Shown: positions 43,995-53,577, counted from the first letter of the stretch. The stretch: 64,000 nucleotides of DNA from an uncultured Ruminococcus sp. (GCA_949291125.1 CASEUJ010000016.1:131946-195945), one strand, 5' to 3'. The notes: generated by a model not told the origin, from the letters alone. A program made the numbers and translations.

Positions 43995-46034
43995 TTATTC
44001 TACACCACGTTGAAATAGTCCACGGGTGATGGGGGTACTGGACGGAAGGCGATGCACAAATGCATCATAGCAAGAAAGTGGATCAGGACAGATGGAAAAA
44101 TCAAGGAGCCAGTACGCTGCATGTGTGAGCGTATCGAGCTTGTCTGACATCCATGTTGTAAGCGCATTGTACATCGTTACCGTGCCGCAGGTTTTGTCAC
44201 AGTATACGGGGAATATTCTGCCGGTTCGGTCACGAAGCTGGTGTCGACAGCTCCTACAGCTTACTTCTTCCCGGATGGGACAGTTTCGCATGGTCATAAC
44301 CGGTTGATTGCCATAGACATACAGTCCGATCGGCAGTCCGGCACAGGCCTTTGTCTGCGCCGTGGTCAATTCCGGCGAGAGCAAGACATCCTGTACGCCC
44401 TCCTGCCGCAAAAAATGCAGACAGCGGCTGTTTGCGGCGTTGAGCCCCATGCCGCCATAAAGCGAAAAGCCATAGGTCTTGCCGAGCCGGATATGTGCTG
44501 CATTTTCACAAACTAGACCCGTAAAGCCAAGTGCCTTTGCCGCTTTTAGTGCATTTCGGATCAGATCTTCATCTGCACAAAAACGTGGAAGTGTCAAACG
44601 AACGCGATCACGCATTTCATCCGGTACAGACGCCGCTACAAATGCCGGCAGCCAGATCGCCGCCATTTCGGTCTTTTTCGCGAGTATAGATGCTACCTTG
44701 TTCCACTGGTTTAACAGCATGTGAAATTTCGGCGCGGTTACATTCGCATCCACTTCTGGTAATGGAAGGGCAGGACACAGAGTTTGGTACGGTGTGTGTT
44801 GCTGGATCCGCAGGGCATCCATCGCTTGGACGCAATTTCGGCGCAGGGCGTTGAGGGCGGATGTCGGCAGCATGCTGACGCCGTCGCACTGGGCGGTCAG
44901 CGCATGAAGTGTGTAGATCGTTCCACCAAGCTTACCCAGTTGACGAGTCAGTTGTTCCGCATCGGTGGGACGTGTCTTCGCCGGCTGGGGAACATCACCG
45001 GAAACGGTAACAGTATTGCCGCTTTGGTCGGTCACCGTCAGCATCGCGGGCTGGCCTGCTTGTACCGTAGCGCGCATGGTCAGTGGTATGATGCTGTGTG
45101 GCTTTTGATAGCGCTGTGCCAGCTCCGGCAGTACCGTTTTGGCGCGCATAACATCTTCCTTCTGACGCGTGCCAAACATCTCCCGGCGTTTTCCGGTGTA
45201 ATAGCCATCGGTAAAGCCACTGCGTGAAAAGACTGCGCGCAGTGTTTCCAAGTCCGGCTCTTTATCGTTTCGTGCCTGCACCAGCGCGGTCACGGCTGCT
45301 GCCACATATTCCGGGCGCTTACACCTGCCCTCAATTTTGAGGGACGCCACGCCATCCTGTTTCATTTGGCGGACATAGGGCACCAGACATAGATCCTTCA
45401 GTGACAGCGCACAATATGTCGAATTGCCGGCTGCAGAGAAGGGCAGACGGCAAGCCTGCGCACATCGACCGCGGTTTGCACTGCGTGAGCCGATCACCGC
45501 CGAGAGTCCGCACTGTCCCGAAACGCTCATGCAAAGTGCACCGTGGACAAATTGCTCTACTTCGATGCCGGATTGACAAATGGCGGCGATCTCTTCTCGA
45601 GAGAGTTCCCGGGATACGACCACGCGGCAAATACCGTGCTCTTTTGTCCAGCGTGCGCCTTCTGGCGTGTGAATCGTCATTTGTGTAGAAGCATGGATCG
45701 GCGTTTTGGGCGCAATCTGTTGGATCAGCGCCAGAACGCCGAAATCCTGCACTAGAAATGCATCCACACCACATAAAACGGCTTCGCGAATTAGCTGTTC
45801 CAGTGCTGGAAACTCCGGATCGAAGACCATGGTATTGACGGTCAGATAAAACTTTGCGCCATATAAATGGCAAAGACGAACCGCCTGTTTCAGCTGATCG
45901 GAATCGAAATTCTCTGCGCTATGTCGTGCAGAGAAAAGCTTTCCACCGCCATAGACTGCATCTGCACCGCATCGCAGTGCTGCCGTCAGCGATTCCATAG
46001 AGCCGGCAGGTGCTAAAATTTCTGGATGTGTCAT
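43995..46034 (-). CDS. Peptidase U32 family protein (RlhA-like, with DUF3656-type C-terminal part)
   Basis: A 679-residue protein. The N-terminal TIM-barrel begins EILAPAGSMESLTAALRCGAD, with the U32 signature EQFVHGALCMSVSGQC followed by SANRGRCAQACRLPF; these cysteines match the iron-sulfur type ligands of U32 proteins. The C-terminal half corresponds to the DUF3656 extension. E. coli RlhA of this family hydroxylates C2501 of 23S rRNA, while other members were described as collagenases; the rRNA role is the better guess for an intracellular protein without signal peptide. The start overlaps the zapA stop as ATGA. Confidence 0.88.
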   Translation of the reverse strand: MTHPEILAPAGSMESLTAALRCGADAVYGGGKLFSARHSAENFDSDQLKQAVRLCHLYGAKFYLTVNTMVFDPEFPALEQLIREAVLCGVDAFLVQDFGVLALIQQIAPKTPIHASTQMTIHTPEGARWTKEHGICRVVVSRELSREEIAAICQSGIEVEQFVHGALCMSVSGQCGLSAVIGSRSANRGRCAQACRLPFSAAGNSTYCALSLKDLCLVPYVRQMKQDGVASLKIEGRCKRPEYVAAAVTALVQARNDKEPDLETLRAVFSRSGFTDGYYTGKRREMFGTRQKEDVMRAKTVLPELAQRYQKPHSIIPLTMRATVQAGQPAMLTVTDQSGNTVTVSGDVPQPAKTRPTDAEQLTRQLGKLGGTIYTLHALTAQCDGVSMLPTSALNALRRNCVQAMDALRIQQHTPYQTLCPALPLPEVDANVTAPKFHMLLNQWNKVASILAKKTEMAAIWLPAFVAASVPDEMRDRVRLTLPRFCADEDLIRNALKAAKALGFTGLVCENAAHIRLGKTYGFSLYGGMGLNAANSRCLHFLRQEGVQDVLLSPELTTAQTKACAGLPIGLYVYGNQPVMTMRNCPIREEVSCRSCRHQLRDRTGRIFPVYCDKTCGTVTMYNALTTWMSDKLDTLTHAAYWLLDFSICPDPLSCYDAFVHRLPSSTPITRGLFQRGVE

Positions 46035-46387
46035 TTGGCATTTTTTTCACGCAGTTCGCGCTCCAGCATAGCTACTTTTGAACGCATTGCCTCAACTTCT
46101 TGCAGCGCTGCATCCCGTTCCAGCCGCGTTTTTCCGGCTTCATCGACATACTCTTTGGACTGATCCCGCAGGGCGTCCAGCTTGGCATTTGCCTTATTGA
46201 GGTCATCAAGGGTCGCAAGTCCGACCATGATCGCAGCCGTAAACGGCGAAGCACTGCTATTGGAATCTGTGATTTCTGTGATCCGGGATTCCAGCGTGCG
46301 TGCTAGCCCGAATACATAATTAGAAGATTCTGCGGTCTGAAGCGTAAAGTCTTTGCCGCAGATCACCACTTTGACTTTATTGGACAT
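46031..46387 (-). CDS. zapA: Cell division protein ZapA
   Basis: A 118-residue FtsZ-ring stabiliser. The N-terminal ZapA fold is KVKVVICGKDFTLQTAESSNY with the LARTLESRI helix, followed by a long coiled coil through the C-terminus (AGKTRLERDAALQEVEAMRS). ATG 46387 follows AAAGGATC by eight bases. It is the first gene of an operon with the U32 protein, dut and DUF4321. Confidence 0.9.
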   Translation of the reverse strand: MSNKVKVVICGKDFTLQTAESSNYVFGLARTLESRITEITDSNSSASPFTAAIMVGLATLDDLNKANAKLDALRDQSKEYVDEAGKTRLERDAALQEVEAMRSKVAMLERELREKNAK

Positions 46388-46471
46388 GGAAAATGATCCT
46401 TTCTGGGTTCTGGATATTCGGTGCAGCGTGCCCACTGACACGGCGCAGCCGTTTTTCGGATGACATCACTT

Positions 46472-46499
46472 ATTATACAACATTTTTCGCCGCTTGAAA
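46472..46499 (-). promoter_or_regulatory. Promoter of the zapA operon
   Basis: On the - strand: TTTCAA, 16 bases, TATAAT. The -10 is perfect, the -35 weak. It lies about 85 bases before zapA in the gap after murC. Confidence 0.55.
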
Positions 46500-46533
46500 A
46501 GGGCTTTTTTGCAAATTTTTAAGGGAAGAGAGA

Positions 46534-47961
46534 TTAGTCGTGATTACGCCGCTCCAGTTCTTCCAGAATCAGCTTATTTACCTTATTGATATCGCCGCAG
46601 CCCAGTGTGATTACCAGATCGCCTGGTTTTGCATGGTCGCAGACATATTGCACCACTTGATCGAAATTGTGATATTTGCGTTCATCTGTTGTTTCTGGAT
46701 TGGACTCGTCCTGTGGGAACCACACAGCACCGGGAATTTTTTCGCCTAGCTGGCGGGTGAAAATGCTGTAGGTGTTTTTCTCCCGTGATCCCATAATGTC
46801 TGTTAGAACTGCATGATCCGGGATGGACAGTGCTTTTGCAAAATCATCAAGAAGCATTGCTGTCCGTGAGAAGGTAAACGGCTGGAATACCGCCCACACT
46901 TCTCGGAAGGGCATATCCATTGCTGCCTTCAGAGTTGCAGCAAGTTCCGTTGGATGATGGGCGTAGTCGTCTACTAGCGTAATCCCATTTACCTCGCCCT
47001 TTTTCTCAAAGCGTCTGCCAGCGCCGTGGAAGTTTGCCAGACCCTTTGCAACATCTGCAAAGGAAACGCCCACATACATTGCCGCAGCTGCAGCCGCTGT
47101 GGCGTTGAGGACATTATGCGCTCCTGCTACGTGCAGGACAATCTCGCCGAGATCTTCGCCCTTGTGCATCAGGTGGAAGTGCGTTTCCAGGCCGGAGACA
47201 TGGCGAATTTCTGTAGGGAAATAGTCGCAGTCGGGCGTGATACCAAAGGAGATTCGTTCCTTTCCAATGATGTCTGCTACCGCCTTGCAGGTGTTGGGAT
47301 CGCTGCCGTTGTAAATAATGGCTTTGGTGGTAAGTTCGGCAAATTTGTGGAAGGACTTGATGATGTTTTCCACTGTGCCGAAATAGTCTAGGTGGTCGGC
47401 GTCGATGTTAAGCAATACTGCAATATCCGGATAGAGTTTTAAGAAGGTGTCCACGAATTCACATGCCTCACACGTCATAATGTCGCTGGAGCCGCTCTTG
47501 CCGCTGCCGTGAATACATGGCAGTTTGCCGCCGATAAAAGCGGAAAGATCCACGCCGGCATCGTAGAGAATCTGTGTTACCATGGAGGTGGCTGTGGTTT
47601 TACCGTGGGTACCGGCGACACAGATGGCGTTGTCATACCAGCTGGTAACGATTCCTAGTAATTCGCTGCGCTCTAACACTGGCACACCGCTGTTTTTCGC
47701 GGCGATAAGCTCAGGATTGTCTGCCATGATTGCCGCTGTGTGGACGATTAGGTCGGCACCTTCGATGTTTTCTGCGCGCTGTCCCAGAAAAACTGGAATG
47801 CCCATATCCCGTACCGCTTGCAGTGTTTCGGTTTCGTTGTTATCGGAACCGGTGAGATAATATCCCTTTGCATGGAGAATCTGTGCTAACGGATACATAC
47901 CGCTGCCGCCGATGCCGATCATATGAATATGCTTTTTTTCACTTAAAATGTCATTGTTCAA
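46534..47961 (-). CDS. murC: UDP-N-acetylmuramate--L-alanine ligase
   Basis: MurC adds the first amino acid, L-Ala, to UDP-MurNAc. The 475-residue product has the N-terminal nucleotide loop HMIGIGGSGMYPLAQIL, the ATP loop CVAGTHGKTTATSMVTQIL near residue 120, and DDYAHHPTELAATLKAA near 345. I start at TTG 47961, seven bases after AAGGTG; the homology begins shortly after. Alone here, 45 kb from the division cluster, and divergent from spoVG. Confidence 0.95.
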   Translation of the reverse strand: MNNDILSEKKHIHMIGIGGSGMYPLAQILHAKGYYLTGSDNNETETLQAVRDMGIPVFLGQRAENIEGADLIVHTAAIMADNPELIAAKNSGVPVLERSELLGIVTSWYDNAICVAGTHGKTTATSMVTQILYDAGVDLSAFIGGKLPCIHGSGKSGSSDIMTCEACEFVDTFLKLYPDIAVLLNIDADHLDYFGTVENIIKSFHKFAELTTKAIIYNGSDPNTCKAVADIIGKERISFGITPDCDYFPTEIRHVSGLETHFHLMHKGEDLGEIVLHVAGAHNVLNATAAAAAAMYVGVSFADVAKGLANFHGAGRRFEKKGEVNGITLVDDYAHHPTELAATLKAAMDMPFREVWAVFQPFTFSRTAMLLDDFAKALSIPDHAVLTDIMGSREKNTYSIFTRQLGEKIPGAVWFPQDESNPETTDERKYHNFDQVVQYVCDHAKPGDLVITLGCGDINKVNKLILEELERRNHD

Positions 47962-47981
47962 AAAAATCACCTTTTTCTTTA

Positions 47982-48010
47982 TTGCAATTTTCAAAAATAT
48001 GGTGTATACT
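47982..48010 (+). promoter_or_regulatory. Promoter upstream of spoVG
   Basis: TTGCAA, 17 bases, TATACT on the + strand, about 150 bases before spoVG. The box lies just upstream of the murC start on the other strand, so both genes share this divergent region. Bacillus spoVG uses SigH; I did not find a clear SigH site here. Confidence 0.5.
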
Positions 48011-48160
48011 TATAGATAGCACAATTGAAATCTTAGCACACTTAAAATAATAAAGTTATTTTAGATTTCAGCTGTGGATTCAAAACGACGTTTTCGCGGA
48101 CGGCACTTGGATATGGAAGAATCAGAGAAGCTGTCGCGAAAAAACGGAGGAGGTCATCTT

Positions 48161-48481
48161 ATGGAAATCACAGATATCAAAATCAGAAGGATCATCACAG
48201 AAGGGCGGCTTCGTGCGGTTGTTTCTGTGACCATTGACAACATGCTTGCGGTACATGACATCAAGGTTGTGCAGGGGGATGAGCGACTGTTTGTGGCGAT
48301 GCCGAGCCGCAAAGATGAAAACGGTGTATTTCGCGATATTGTTCATCCGATCTCTGCCGCTGCAAGAAATCTGTTAGAAGAGCAGATTCTGGAGACATAT
48401 CAGCAATATTTGATCGTGGCCGAAGCCGAGGCGGAATCCGAATCGCAAGGTCATGCGATAGAAGAAACGACAAATATTTGA
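48161..48481 (+). CDS. spoVG: Septation regulator SpoVG
   Basis: A 106-residue DNA/RNA-binding regulator that affects septation, sporulation and virulence in Gram-positive bacteria. It begins MEITDIKIRRI and shows the core SVTIDNMLAVHDIKVVQG, FVAMPSRKDENGVFRDIVHP and ISAAARNLLEEQIL typical of the family. GGAGGAGG precedes the ATG. The acidic tail (AEAEAESES) is common. Monocistronic, with a terminator. Confidence 0.95.
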   Translation: MEITDIKIRRIITEGRLRAVVSVTIDNMLAVHDIKVVQGDERLFVAMPSRKDENGVFRDIVHPISAAARNLLEEQILETYQQYLIVAEAEAESESQGHAIEETTNI

Positions 48482-48540
48482 GGGACATAATAAAAATTGG
48501 CATGATATAATAAAAAGATAAATCTGAAATTCTGATATTT

Positions 48541-48569
48541 GCCGCTTCTTTCGAAGGCGGCTTTTTTTT
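48541..48569. terminator. Terminator after spoVG
   Basis: GCCGC and GCGGC enclose a TTC/GAA inner stem, followed by eight Ts on the + strand. It lies in the convergent gap between spoVG and the Nudix gene. Confidence 0.88.
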
Positions 48570-48595
48570 GCGCTTTTTATTGTTGCTTTTTAAGA

Positions 48596-49144
48596 TCAGT
48601 TTTTGCTTTGCTGCACCAGAAGATATGTTTTGAGTAGTGCGATCTGGGTTTTGGCATCCGGAATCTCACCGCGCATAACCATCTGTATTACTTCTTCAAG
48701 CGGTAGTTCTGTTATATCGAGAAATTCGCCGTCGTCGAGATCCTGCTGCTGCGGTGCAGAAAGTTCCTGTGCCAGATACATGTGAATGACTTCTGTATCA
48801 TATGCCGGTGTGGGGAAGAGCGTCCCAAGGCTGGTATATTTGCCGCAGGTGCGGCCGGCCTCTTCCCGTAGTTCACGGATACCACACTGTGCCGGATCCT
48901 CGCCGGGTTCGATCTTTCCGGCAGGGATCTCTAGCGTCACCTGCTGCATCGGATATCGGAACTGTTTCACCATCAGAACGGTGTTTTCTGTTGTAAGCGG
49001 TACGACGCACACGCCGCCGGAATGGTGTACCACATCACGCTGGACCTGTCTGCCATCTTCCAGTTCGGCAGTGTCTCTTGTGATATAAAAGATTTTCCCT
49101 TGATGAACGGTTTCGCTTGTGATTGTTTTTTCCTGTAAGTGCAT
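48596..49144 (-). CDS. Nudix hydrolase, ADP-ribose pyrophosphatase type
   Basis: A 182-residue Nudix enzyme. The Nudix box is GKIEPGEDPAQCGIRELREE with AG following; upstream VHHSGGVCVVPL and QFRYPMQQVTLEIPAG are typical of ADP-ribose pyrophosphatases of the NudF kind, which split ADP-ribose into AMP and ribose 5-phosphate. TGGGAGGAA precedes the ATG. It follows the YfhO-like gene by 26 bases. Substrate assigned by similarity only. Confidence 0.9.
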   Translation of the reverse strand: MHLQEKTITSETVHQGKIFYITRDTAELEDGRQVQRDVVHHSGGVCVVPLTTENTVLMVKQFRYPMQQVTLEIPAGKIEPGEDPAQCGIRELREEAGRTCGKYTSLGTLFPTPAYDTEVIHMYLAQELSAPQQQDLDDGEFLDITELPLEEVIQMVMRGEIPDAKTQIALLKTYLLVQQSKN

Positions 49145-49170
49145 CAGAAATTCCTCCCATAAATCATAAA

Positions 49171-51612
49171 TTACGCCGGATCTTTTGGTGTTTTTTCATT
49201 TTCGTTTTGTGGCGGCGCGGCAGATATGTCATAATCCACACAGCATACCTTTTCTTTGCTGGTTCGTACACCAATAATCCGGCAGATAATCAGGTATCCG
49301 ATCAGCAGCACAATACCGCCGATTGTTAGATAACCGCCAATGCGCAGACCCGGCGTTTCGTAGGTAAAGATGATCTCGCTGTCACCAGCATCTACTGGTA
49401 CTGCCATAAAACCGACATCAACTTTTTCGATCTCGACCGGTTCGCCATTGACGGTGGCGCTCCAACCCTCATCATACGGCACGCTGAAAAAGACTAGATT
49501 CGGTGCATTGAGCGTAGTCGTCGCTGTAAAGCCGTCAGAGTCATAGACAAAGCTGTTGCAGGCAGTTCTGGCACGTGCTGCACACTCGCTTAGATAGGCA
49601 GTCTGTGTAATTTCTGTCTCATCTTTTTCAAGCGGTTGCATGAGATCGCCATAAGATTTGATCTGTTTTTCGTCCAACACCAGTGCGCGAATTAGCACGG
49701 TAGAGCGCCGACTTTCCGGTATGATATCCCAATCTTCTCGTGAGATATATTTTTCAAAGGTAAAGCCCATGGGGATAAAACTGGTGTTGCGAAAACGATG
49801 GAAGCCGTTTTCCGTGGTTTCGTATTCAAATCCTGGCAGGCTGATCTGTGGCTGTGTTTCCGTTTCATCTGCAAGCGGCGCATCGGCTTCGTCAAAATAA
49901 TATTGTACCGAAAGCAGACCGCGCAGGGCATAGTGGCTCAGATCCACACGCGATGCCACATCACGGGTTATGCCAAGGCTATTATAGAATTCCATGATCG
50001 ATGTCGGTACTACACTGTGGAATGTACGCATGGATGGAAGTTGCCAGAGCATCGGATAGTTATCGCAGCTTTCCGAAATATCCACGCGGAAAAAGCTGTC
50101 CTCAGAAACCGAAACAGAGATTTCATCTTCGGTGTCAATCGCTTTATCTACAAATTCGCGTGCACGCGATGGCTCAAATGCACCAAAGTAGACCACCGAC
50201 ATCGTACAGGCAATGCTGACACAGGTGGTACAGATAAGGGTGAGCCGCAGAAATGGCTTTTCTTTTTTTCGGCGGCGGAGCAGGTAAACTGCTAGTCCCA
50301 GTGACAGCGCACACACTGTCAATACAAGGTAGAAGTGCCATGGATACTCCGAAAACGAAAACCATTTCGGTTTGCCATTTTCAAGTACCGGCAAGACTGA
50401 GATCACGCCAAATGCCGCCATCAGTGTAAAGCTGAATCCAAAGCCGAATTTCCAGCTGATCTTGCGGTTATCGAGCGCATATGCCGTCATCATGGCAAGA
50501 ATCAGAATCGGCATGTAGAACCAACGTGCATAGTATGAGCCATTAAATGTATAGAATGCACTGTTGAGGATCGGGACACATGCACATACTGCGCAGGCGA
50601 TTGTCAGTCGTTTTGCCCAGTGACCGGTACGGTGTTTCAAAAAGGCAATAACACCTGCCATGGAGAACATGGGGAGATAGCCGCCGATGGATGCCCATTT
50701 TGCATTGTTCGAGGAGAAAAGATTCGGCCGCGCCGGAACATCCGGAATCATGAAGAGACTATATAGAATGCGCCAGATCCGGGTACGATCGTTGTACGCG
50801 ATCATGTCCATGCCATATAGCCGCTCGGAAACGCGTGTATTTGCCAGAATTGCAAGAGCCGATGGCAGCAGGATGACGCAGGCAATCATTACGCCGATTA
50901 CAGCTTCGAGCAGGATCAGGAAAAACTTTTTTACGGATGCGTGGAAATCCTTTGCCGGACAGCGCAGGATAAAGTACAGCACCAAAAAGACGACCTGACC
51001 GGTGAAGAAAAAGTAGTTGATCGTTGCCATTAGCGCAACGGATAGCGCAAATACACCGCGACGGTTTTCGTTGACAAGTTCTTCCATAGCAATCAGCATC
51101 AGTGGGAAGAAGGCCGTAACATCCTGGAAGTGGTTGAAGAAGAGATTGAACAGCTGAAAGCCGGAGTAAGCGTAGAGCAGGCCGCCAATCATAGCTGCAC
51201 CCGGATTGCGCACAAAGCGGCGGATGTACATATAAGCGGTCAATGCCGCAATGCCATGTTTGAGACACAGCAGGATCGGCATCGAGAGTGTTACAAGTCC
51301 GCGAGGCAGAATGGTCGAGAGCCAGAAAAAAGGACTGCCAAGAAGGTAGAAGGAATAAGAGCCAATGAAATTTGCACCGAGATCGGTATACCAGTTCCAG
51401 CCGAAGCTGCCGCTGCGCACCGCATCGTTCGCCAGTGAGTAAAATGGGATCTGTTGGGAGTTATAGTCTCCGTAGTAGATGAAATAGCCACCATCGGCGA
51501 TCATCACCGGGATGACGGTGACAAGCAAAATGACAAAGCCGAGCAGGAATACAACAAGACATCGGCGGCGTTCATCCGTCCAAAGCGGCTGGCGAAGGGA
51601 TATTTGTTTCAT
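49171..51612 (-). CDS. YfhO-family multispanning membrane protein
   Basis: An 813-residue protein with about thirteen membrane helices and a large extracellular domain after residue 500, the plan of YfhO. The first extracellular loop reads FIYYGDYNSQQIPFY followed by GANFIGSYSFY, close to the GT-C type catalytic loop. Bacillus YfhO is required for glycosylation of lipoteichoic acid. Which sugar or polymer this one handles is unknown. AAAGGAG stands eight bases before ATG 51612. The order phosphodiesterase, YfhO, Nudix on one strand suggests an operon, but a functional link is not obvious. Confidence 0.88.
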   Translation of the reverse strand: MKQISLRQPLWTDERRRCLVVFLLGFVILLVTVIPVMIADGGYFIYYGDYNSQQIPFYSLANDAVRSGSFGWNWYTDLGANFIGSYSFYLLGSPFFWLSTILPRGLVTLSMPILLCLKHGIAALTAYMYIRRFVRNPGAAMIGGLLYAYSGFQLFNLFFNHFQDVTAFFPLMLIAMEELVNENRRGVFALSVALMATINYFFFTGQVVFLVLYFILRCPAKDFHASVKKFFLILLEAVIGVMIACVILLPSALAILANTRVSERLYGMDMIAYNDRTRIWRILYSLFMIPDVPARPNLFSSNNAKWASIGGYLPMFSMAGVIAFLKHRTGHWAKRLTIACAVCACVPILNSAFYTFNGSYYARWFYMPILILAMMTAYALDNRKISWKFGFGFSFTLMAAFGVISVLPVLENGKPKWFSFSEYPWHFYLVLTVCALSLGLAVYLLRRRKKEKPFLRLTLICTTCVSIACTMSVVYFGAFEPSRAREFVDKAIDTEDEISVSVSEDSFFRVDISESCDNYPMLWQLPSMRTFHSVVPTSIMEFYNSLGITRDVASRVDLSHYALRGLLSVQYYFDEADAPLADETETQPQISLPGFEYETTENGFHRFRNTSFIPMGFTFEKYISREDWDIIPESRRSTVLIRALVLDEKQIKSYGDLMQPLEKDETEITQTAYLSECAARARTACNSFVYDSDGFTATTTLNAPNLVFFSVPYDEGWSATVNGEPVEIEKVDVGFMAVPVDAGDSEIIFTYETPGLRIGGYLTIGGIVLLIGYLIICRIIGVRTSKEKVCCVDYDISAAPPQNENEKTPKDPA

Positions 51613-51764
51613 GAGCGATACTCCTTTTTGGTTTATCTGCGGCTTTTGTGCAGAGAGATTTTTTTCTGTGCAGGAAATTTTTTGCGCTGTCTGCATATAC
51701 TGGTATTGGCACAGGTGTTGTGCAACGAGTTTCAGACACAGGCATTTCCGGACGCAGAAGGGAT

Positions 51765-52247
51765 CTATATAAAGACCACATTGGTAATGACGCCGGCAGT
51801 TGTGACGTCGACGATGCCGTAAGACGGGGGATTTCCGTCACGTGGGCAGGATGCACTACCGGGATTGAGCACATATACGCCGTCTTCATAGACGCTTTTC
51901 GACTGGTGGGTGTGTCCGTATAGTGCAATATCACAGCCATCTTCTCGTGCTGCCCGGATGAGCGGGGTAAGACTAGACTTGACGCCATAGCGATGCCCAT
52001 GTGTCGCAAAAAGCCGATGGCCAGGCATGAGATCAAGAGAGAGCTCCAGCGGCAGAGATTCAAAGTCACAGTTCCCCTTGACATTGTGAAAGCGATCGGT
52101 GATCTCCGGGAATTGCATTAGGAGCAATGTGCATTCACTTTCTCCGTCGCCGAGGTGGAGAAACAGATCGGCGTCCAGATGCTGTGAAATGATTTCCTTG
52201 AGATTCAAATAGTTCTGGTGGGTGTCTGAGATGACGATAATGCGCAT
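51765..52247 (-). CDS. YfcE/MJ0936-type phosphodiesterase
   Basis: A 160-residue calcineurin-like metallophosphoesterase. The metal ligands are visible: DTHQN at the N-terminus, LHLGDGESEC, GNCDFES, ATHGHRYGV and YGHTHQSKS. Family members hydrolyse phosphodiesters in vitro; the physiological substrate is unknown. AGGAGG is five bases before ATG 52247. A promoter lies just upstream. Confidence 0.92.
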   Translation of the reverse strand: MRIIVISDTHQNYLNLKEIISQHLDADLFLHLGDGESECTLLLMQFPEITDRFHNVKGNCDFESLPLELSLDLMPGHRLFATHGHRYGVKSSLTPLIRAAREDGCDIALYGHTHQSKSVYEDGVYVLNPGSASCPRDGNPPSYGIVDVTTAGVITNVVFI

Positions 52248-52291
52248 AAGAACCTCCTGTGTGCAGCTTTGTAACAATTATATTATAGTTC

Positions 52292-52320
52292 ATTATAACA
52301 CAATTTCGGATGCATGACAA
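52292..52320 (-). promoter_or_regulatory. Promoter of the phosphodiesterase-yfhO-nudix group
   Basis: On the - strand: TTGTCA, 17 bases, TATAAT, 45 bases before the phosphodiesterase start. Confidence 0.75.
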
Positions 52321-52418
52321 CATCTTTTTGAGAATTCCTGTGAGATATGCTGTGTTGTTCGGTAAAATAATCTCCCAGTAGTTGGCATTCGATATCGTGC
52401 CGGAAAGGAGTGCATGAA

Positions 52419-52673
52419 ATGGATCGGCAGAAATTAGATCCGAAACAGGTGGATCAGTTGTTGGATGCAGCAGGCAAAAAGCTTGGCGTAGCACCGCAGC
52501 AGCTGAAAACAGAGCTGGAATCGGGAAAATATGATAACATTCTTCGGAATATGAGCCAGAAAGATTCAGCAATGCTGCAAAAGGTTTTGCAGAATCCGAA
52601 GATGATGGAGAAGATGATCAGTTCGCCGCAGGCAAAAGCGCTCTATCAGAAACTCTCAGGCAAAAAGCCGTAA
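52419..52673 (+). CDS. Small helical protein, first of a three-gene group
   Basis: An 84-residue, charged, apparently all-helical cytoplasmic protein with no cysteines and no membrane segment. It reads KQVDQLLDAAGKKLG, then LESGKYDNILRNM and ends KALYQKLSGKKP. AAAGGAG is eight bases before ATG 52419. I do not recognise the family. It is followed 67 bases later by two more small genes in the same direction; its role is unknown. Confidence 0.8.
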   Translation: MDRQKLDPKQVDQLLDAAGKKLGVAPQQLKTELESGKYDNILRNMSQKDSAMLQKVLQNPKMMEKMISSPQAKALYQKLSGKKP

Positions 52674-52740
52674 GGCGGGCACGGACGGTGCGCCGTCCGA
52701 TACATGACGGATATGTACGCAAACAGGAGGTGCAGGTAAG

Positions 52741-53118
52741 ATGGAAGATATGATGAAGGAAATGGGTGAGATCCTGTCTGATCCGGAAAGCCTGCGCCAA
52801 TTACAAGAACTGGCGCAGATGTTTCAGCACAGTGACGGCGAAGCATCTGATGCATCGGAACATACAGTGCAGCAGCCGGATGAGAGTGCGGAACCATCTG
52901 GGGAGTCGGGCAGCTTTGACTTTGGCATGTTGCTGAAAATCCAGGAATTGATGGGAAGTATGCAGAATGCAGACGAGGATACAAAGCTATTGTTGGCGCT
53001 GCGTCCACATCTCCAACAGGCACGGCAGAAAAAAGTGGATCAGGCGGTAAAACTGTTAAAATTATATGCCGTATTCATTGCGTTGAAAGAAAACGGGCTG
53101 TTGCAAGATCTCTTATGA
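52741..53118 (+). CDS. Small acidic helical protein, second of the three-gene group
   Basis: A 125-residue protein in three parts: an N-terminal helix (MMKEMGEILSDPESLRQLQ), an acidic low-complexity linker (about 32-55, rich in Glu, Ser and Asp) and a C-terminal helical domain with LLLALRPHLQQARQKKVDQA and LLKLYAVFIALKENGLLQDL. The last part resembles, from memory, small proteins often seen in spore-forming Clostridia, but I can give no function. AGGAGG lies upstream of the ATG and the next gene is 30 bases away. Confidence 0.8.
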   Translation: MEDMMKEMGEILSDPESLRQLQELAQMFQHSDGEASDASEHTVQQPDESAEPSGESGSFDFGMLLKIQELMGSMQNADEDTKLLLALRPHLQQARQKKVDQAVKLLKLYAVFIALKENGLLQDLL

Positions 53119-53148
53119 TCGTACAAGAGATCGGATGGAGGTGAGCGG

Positions 53149-53577
53149 ATGGCACAGTATTCCCAGCAGGAGCAAAATGCAATGCGGCAAGAGGCGATGC
53201 GGCGCGCCAGAGAAATGCAGCAGCATGCACATCTGACGTCTTCATCTTCCTTACAGTGTCCGATGCGTTCACAAGAACATCATGCCGATTCACCAGACGA
53301 GATGCATCAATGGCATCCGGTACCGCCGCCACAGAGAAAAGCGCCATTTATGTCGGAATCGCAGCAGTTCACACCACATTCTGGTTCTCATTCTCAGCAA
53401 AACAGGAATGTTCCGCTGCTCAGCGGGTTGTTGTCCAGAGGCCCTGCGTCGTTGTTGTCAGGAATCGACGGCGACACTATGTTGATTCTGGCACTGATGG
53501 TGATGATCTATAAAGATGGCAGGGCACAGGGATGCGACAAAAAACTGCTCATGGCACTGGCATATTTGCTGACCTAA
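53149..53577 (+). CDS. Small Gln/Met-rich protein with conserved C-terminal hydrophobic segment, third of the group
   Basis: A 142-residue protein. The first 60 residues are rich in Gln, Met, Arg and Ala (EAMRRAREMQQHAH), the middle is a polar Ser/Gln/His linker, and the end is a hydrophobic unit: LSGIDGDTMLILALMVMIYK then GCDKKLLMALAYLLT, which could be two short membrane-associated helices. AGGTGAG stands before the ATG. No family recognised. Its shared direction and spacing with the two genes upstream point to one transcript and perhaps one complex. Confidence 0.78.
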   Translation: MAQYSQQEQNAMRQEAMRRAREMQQHAHLTSSSSLQCPMRSQEHHADSPDEMHQWHPVPPPQRKAPFMSESQQFTPHSGSHSQQNRNVPLLSGLLSRGPASLLSGIDGDTMLILALMVMIYKDGRAQGCDKKLLMALAYLLT

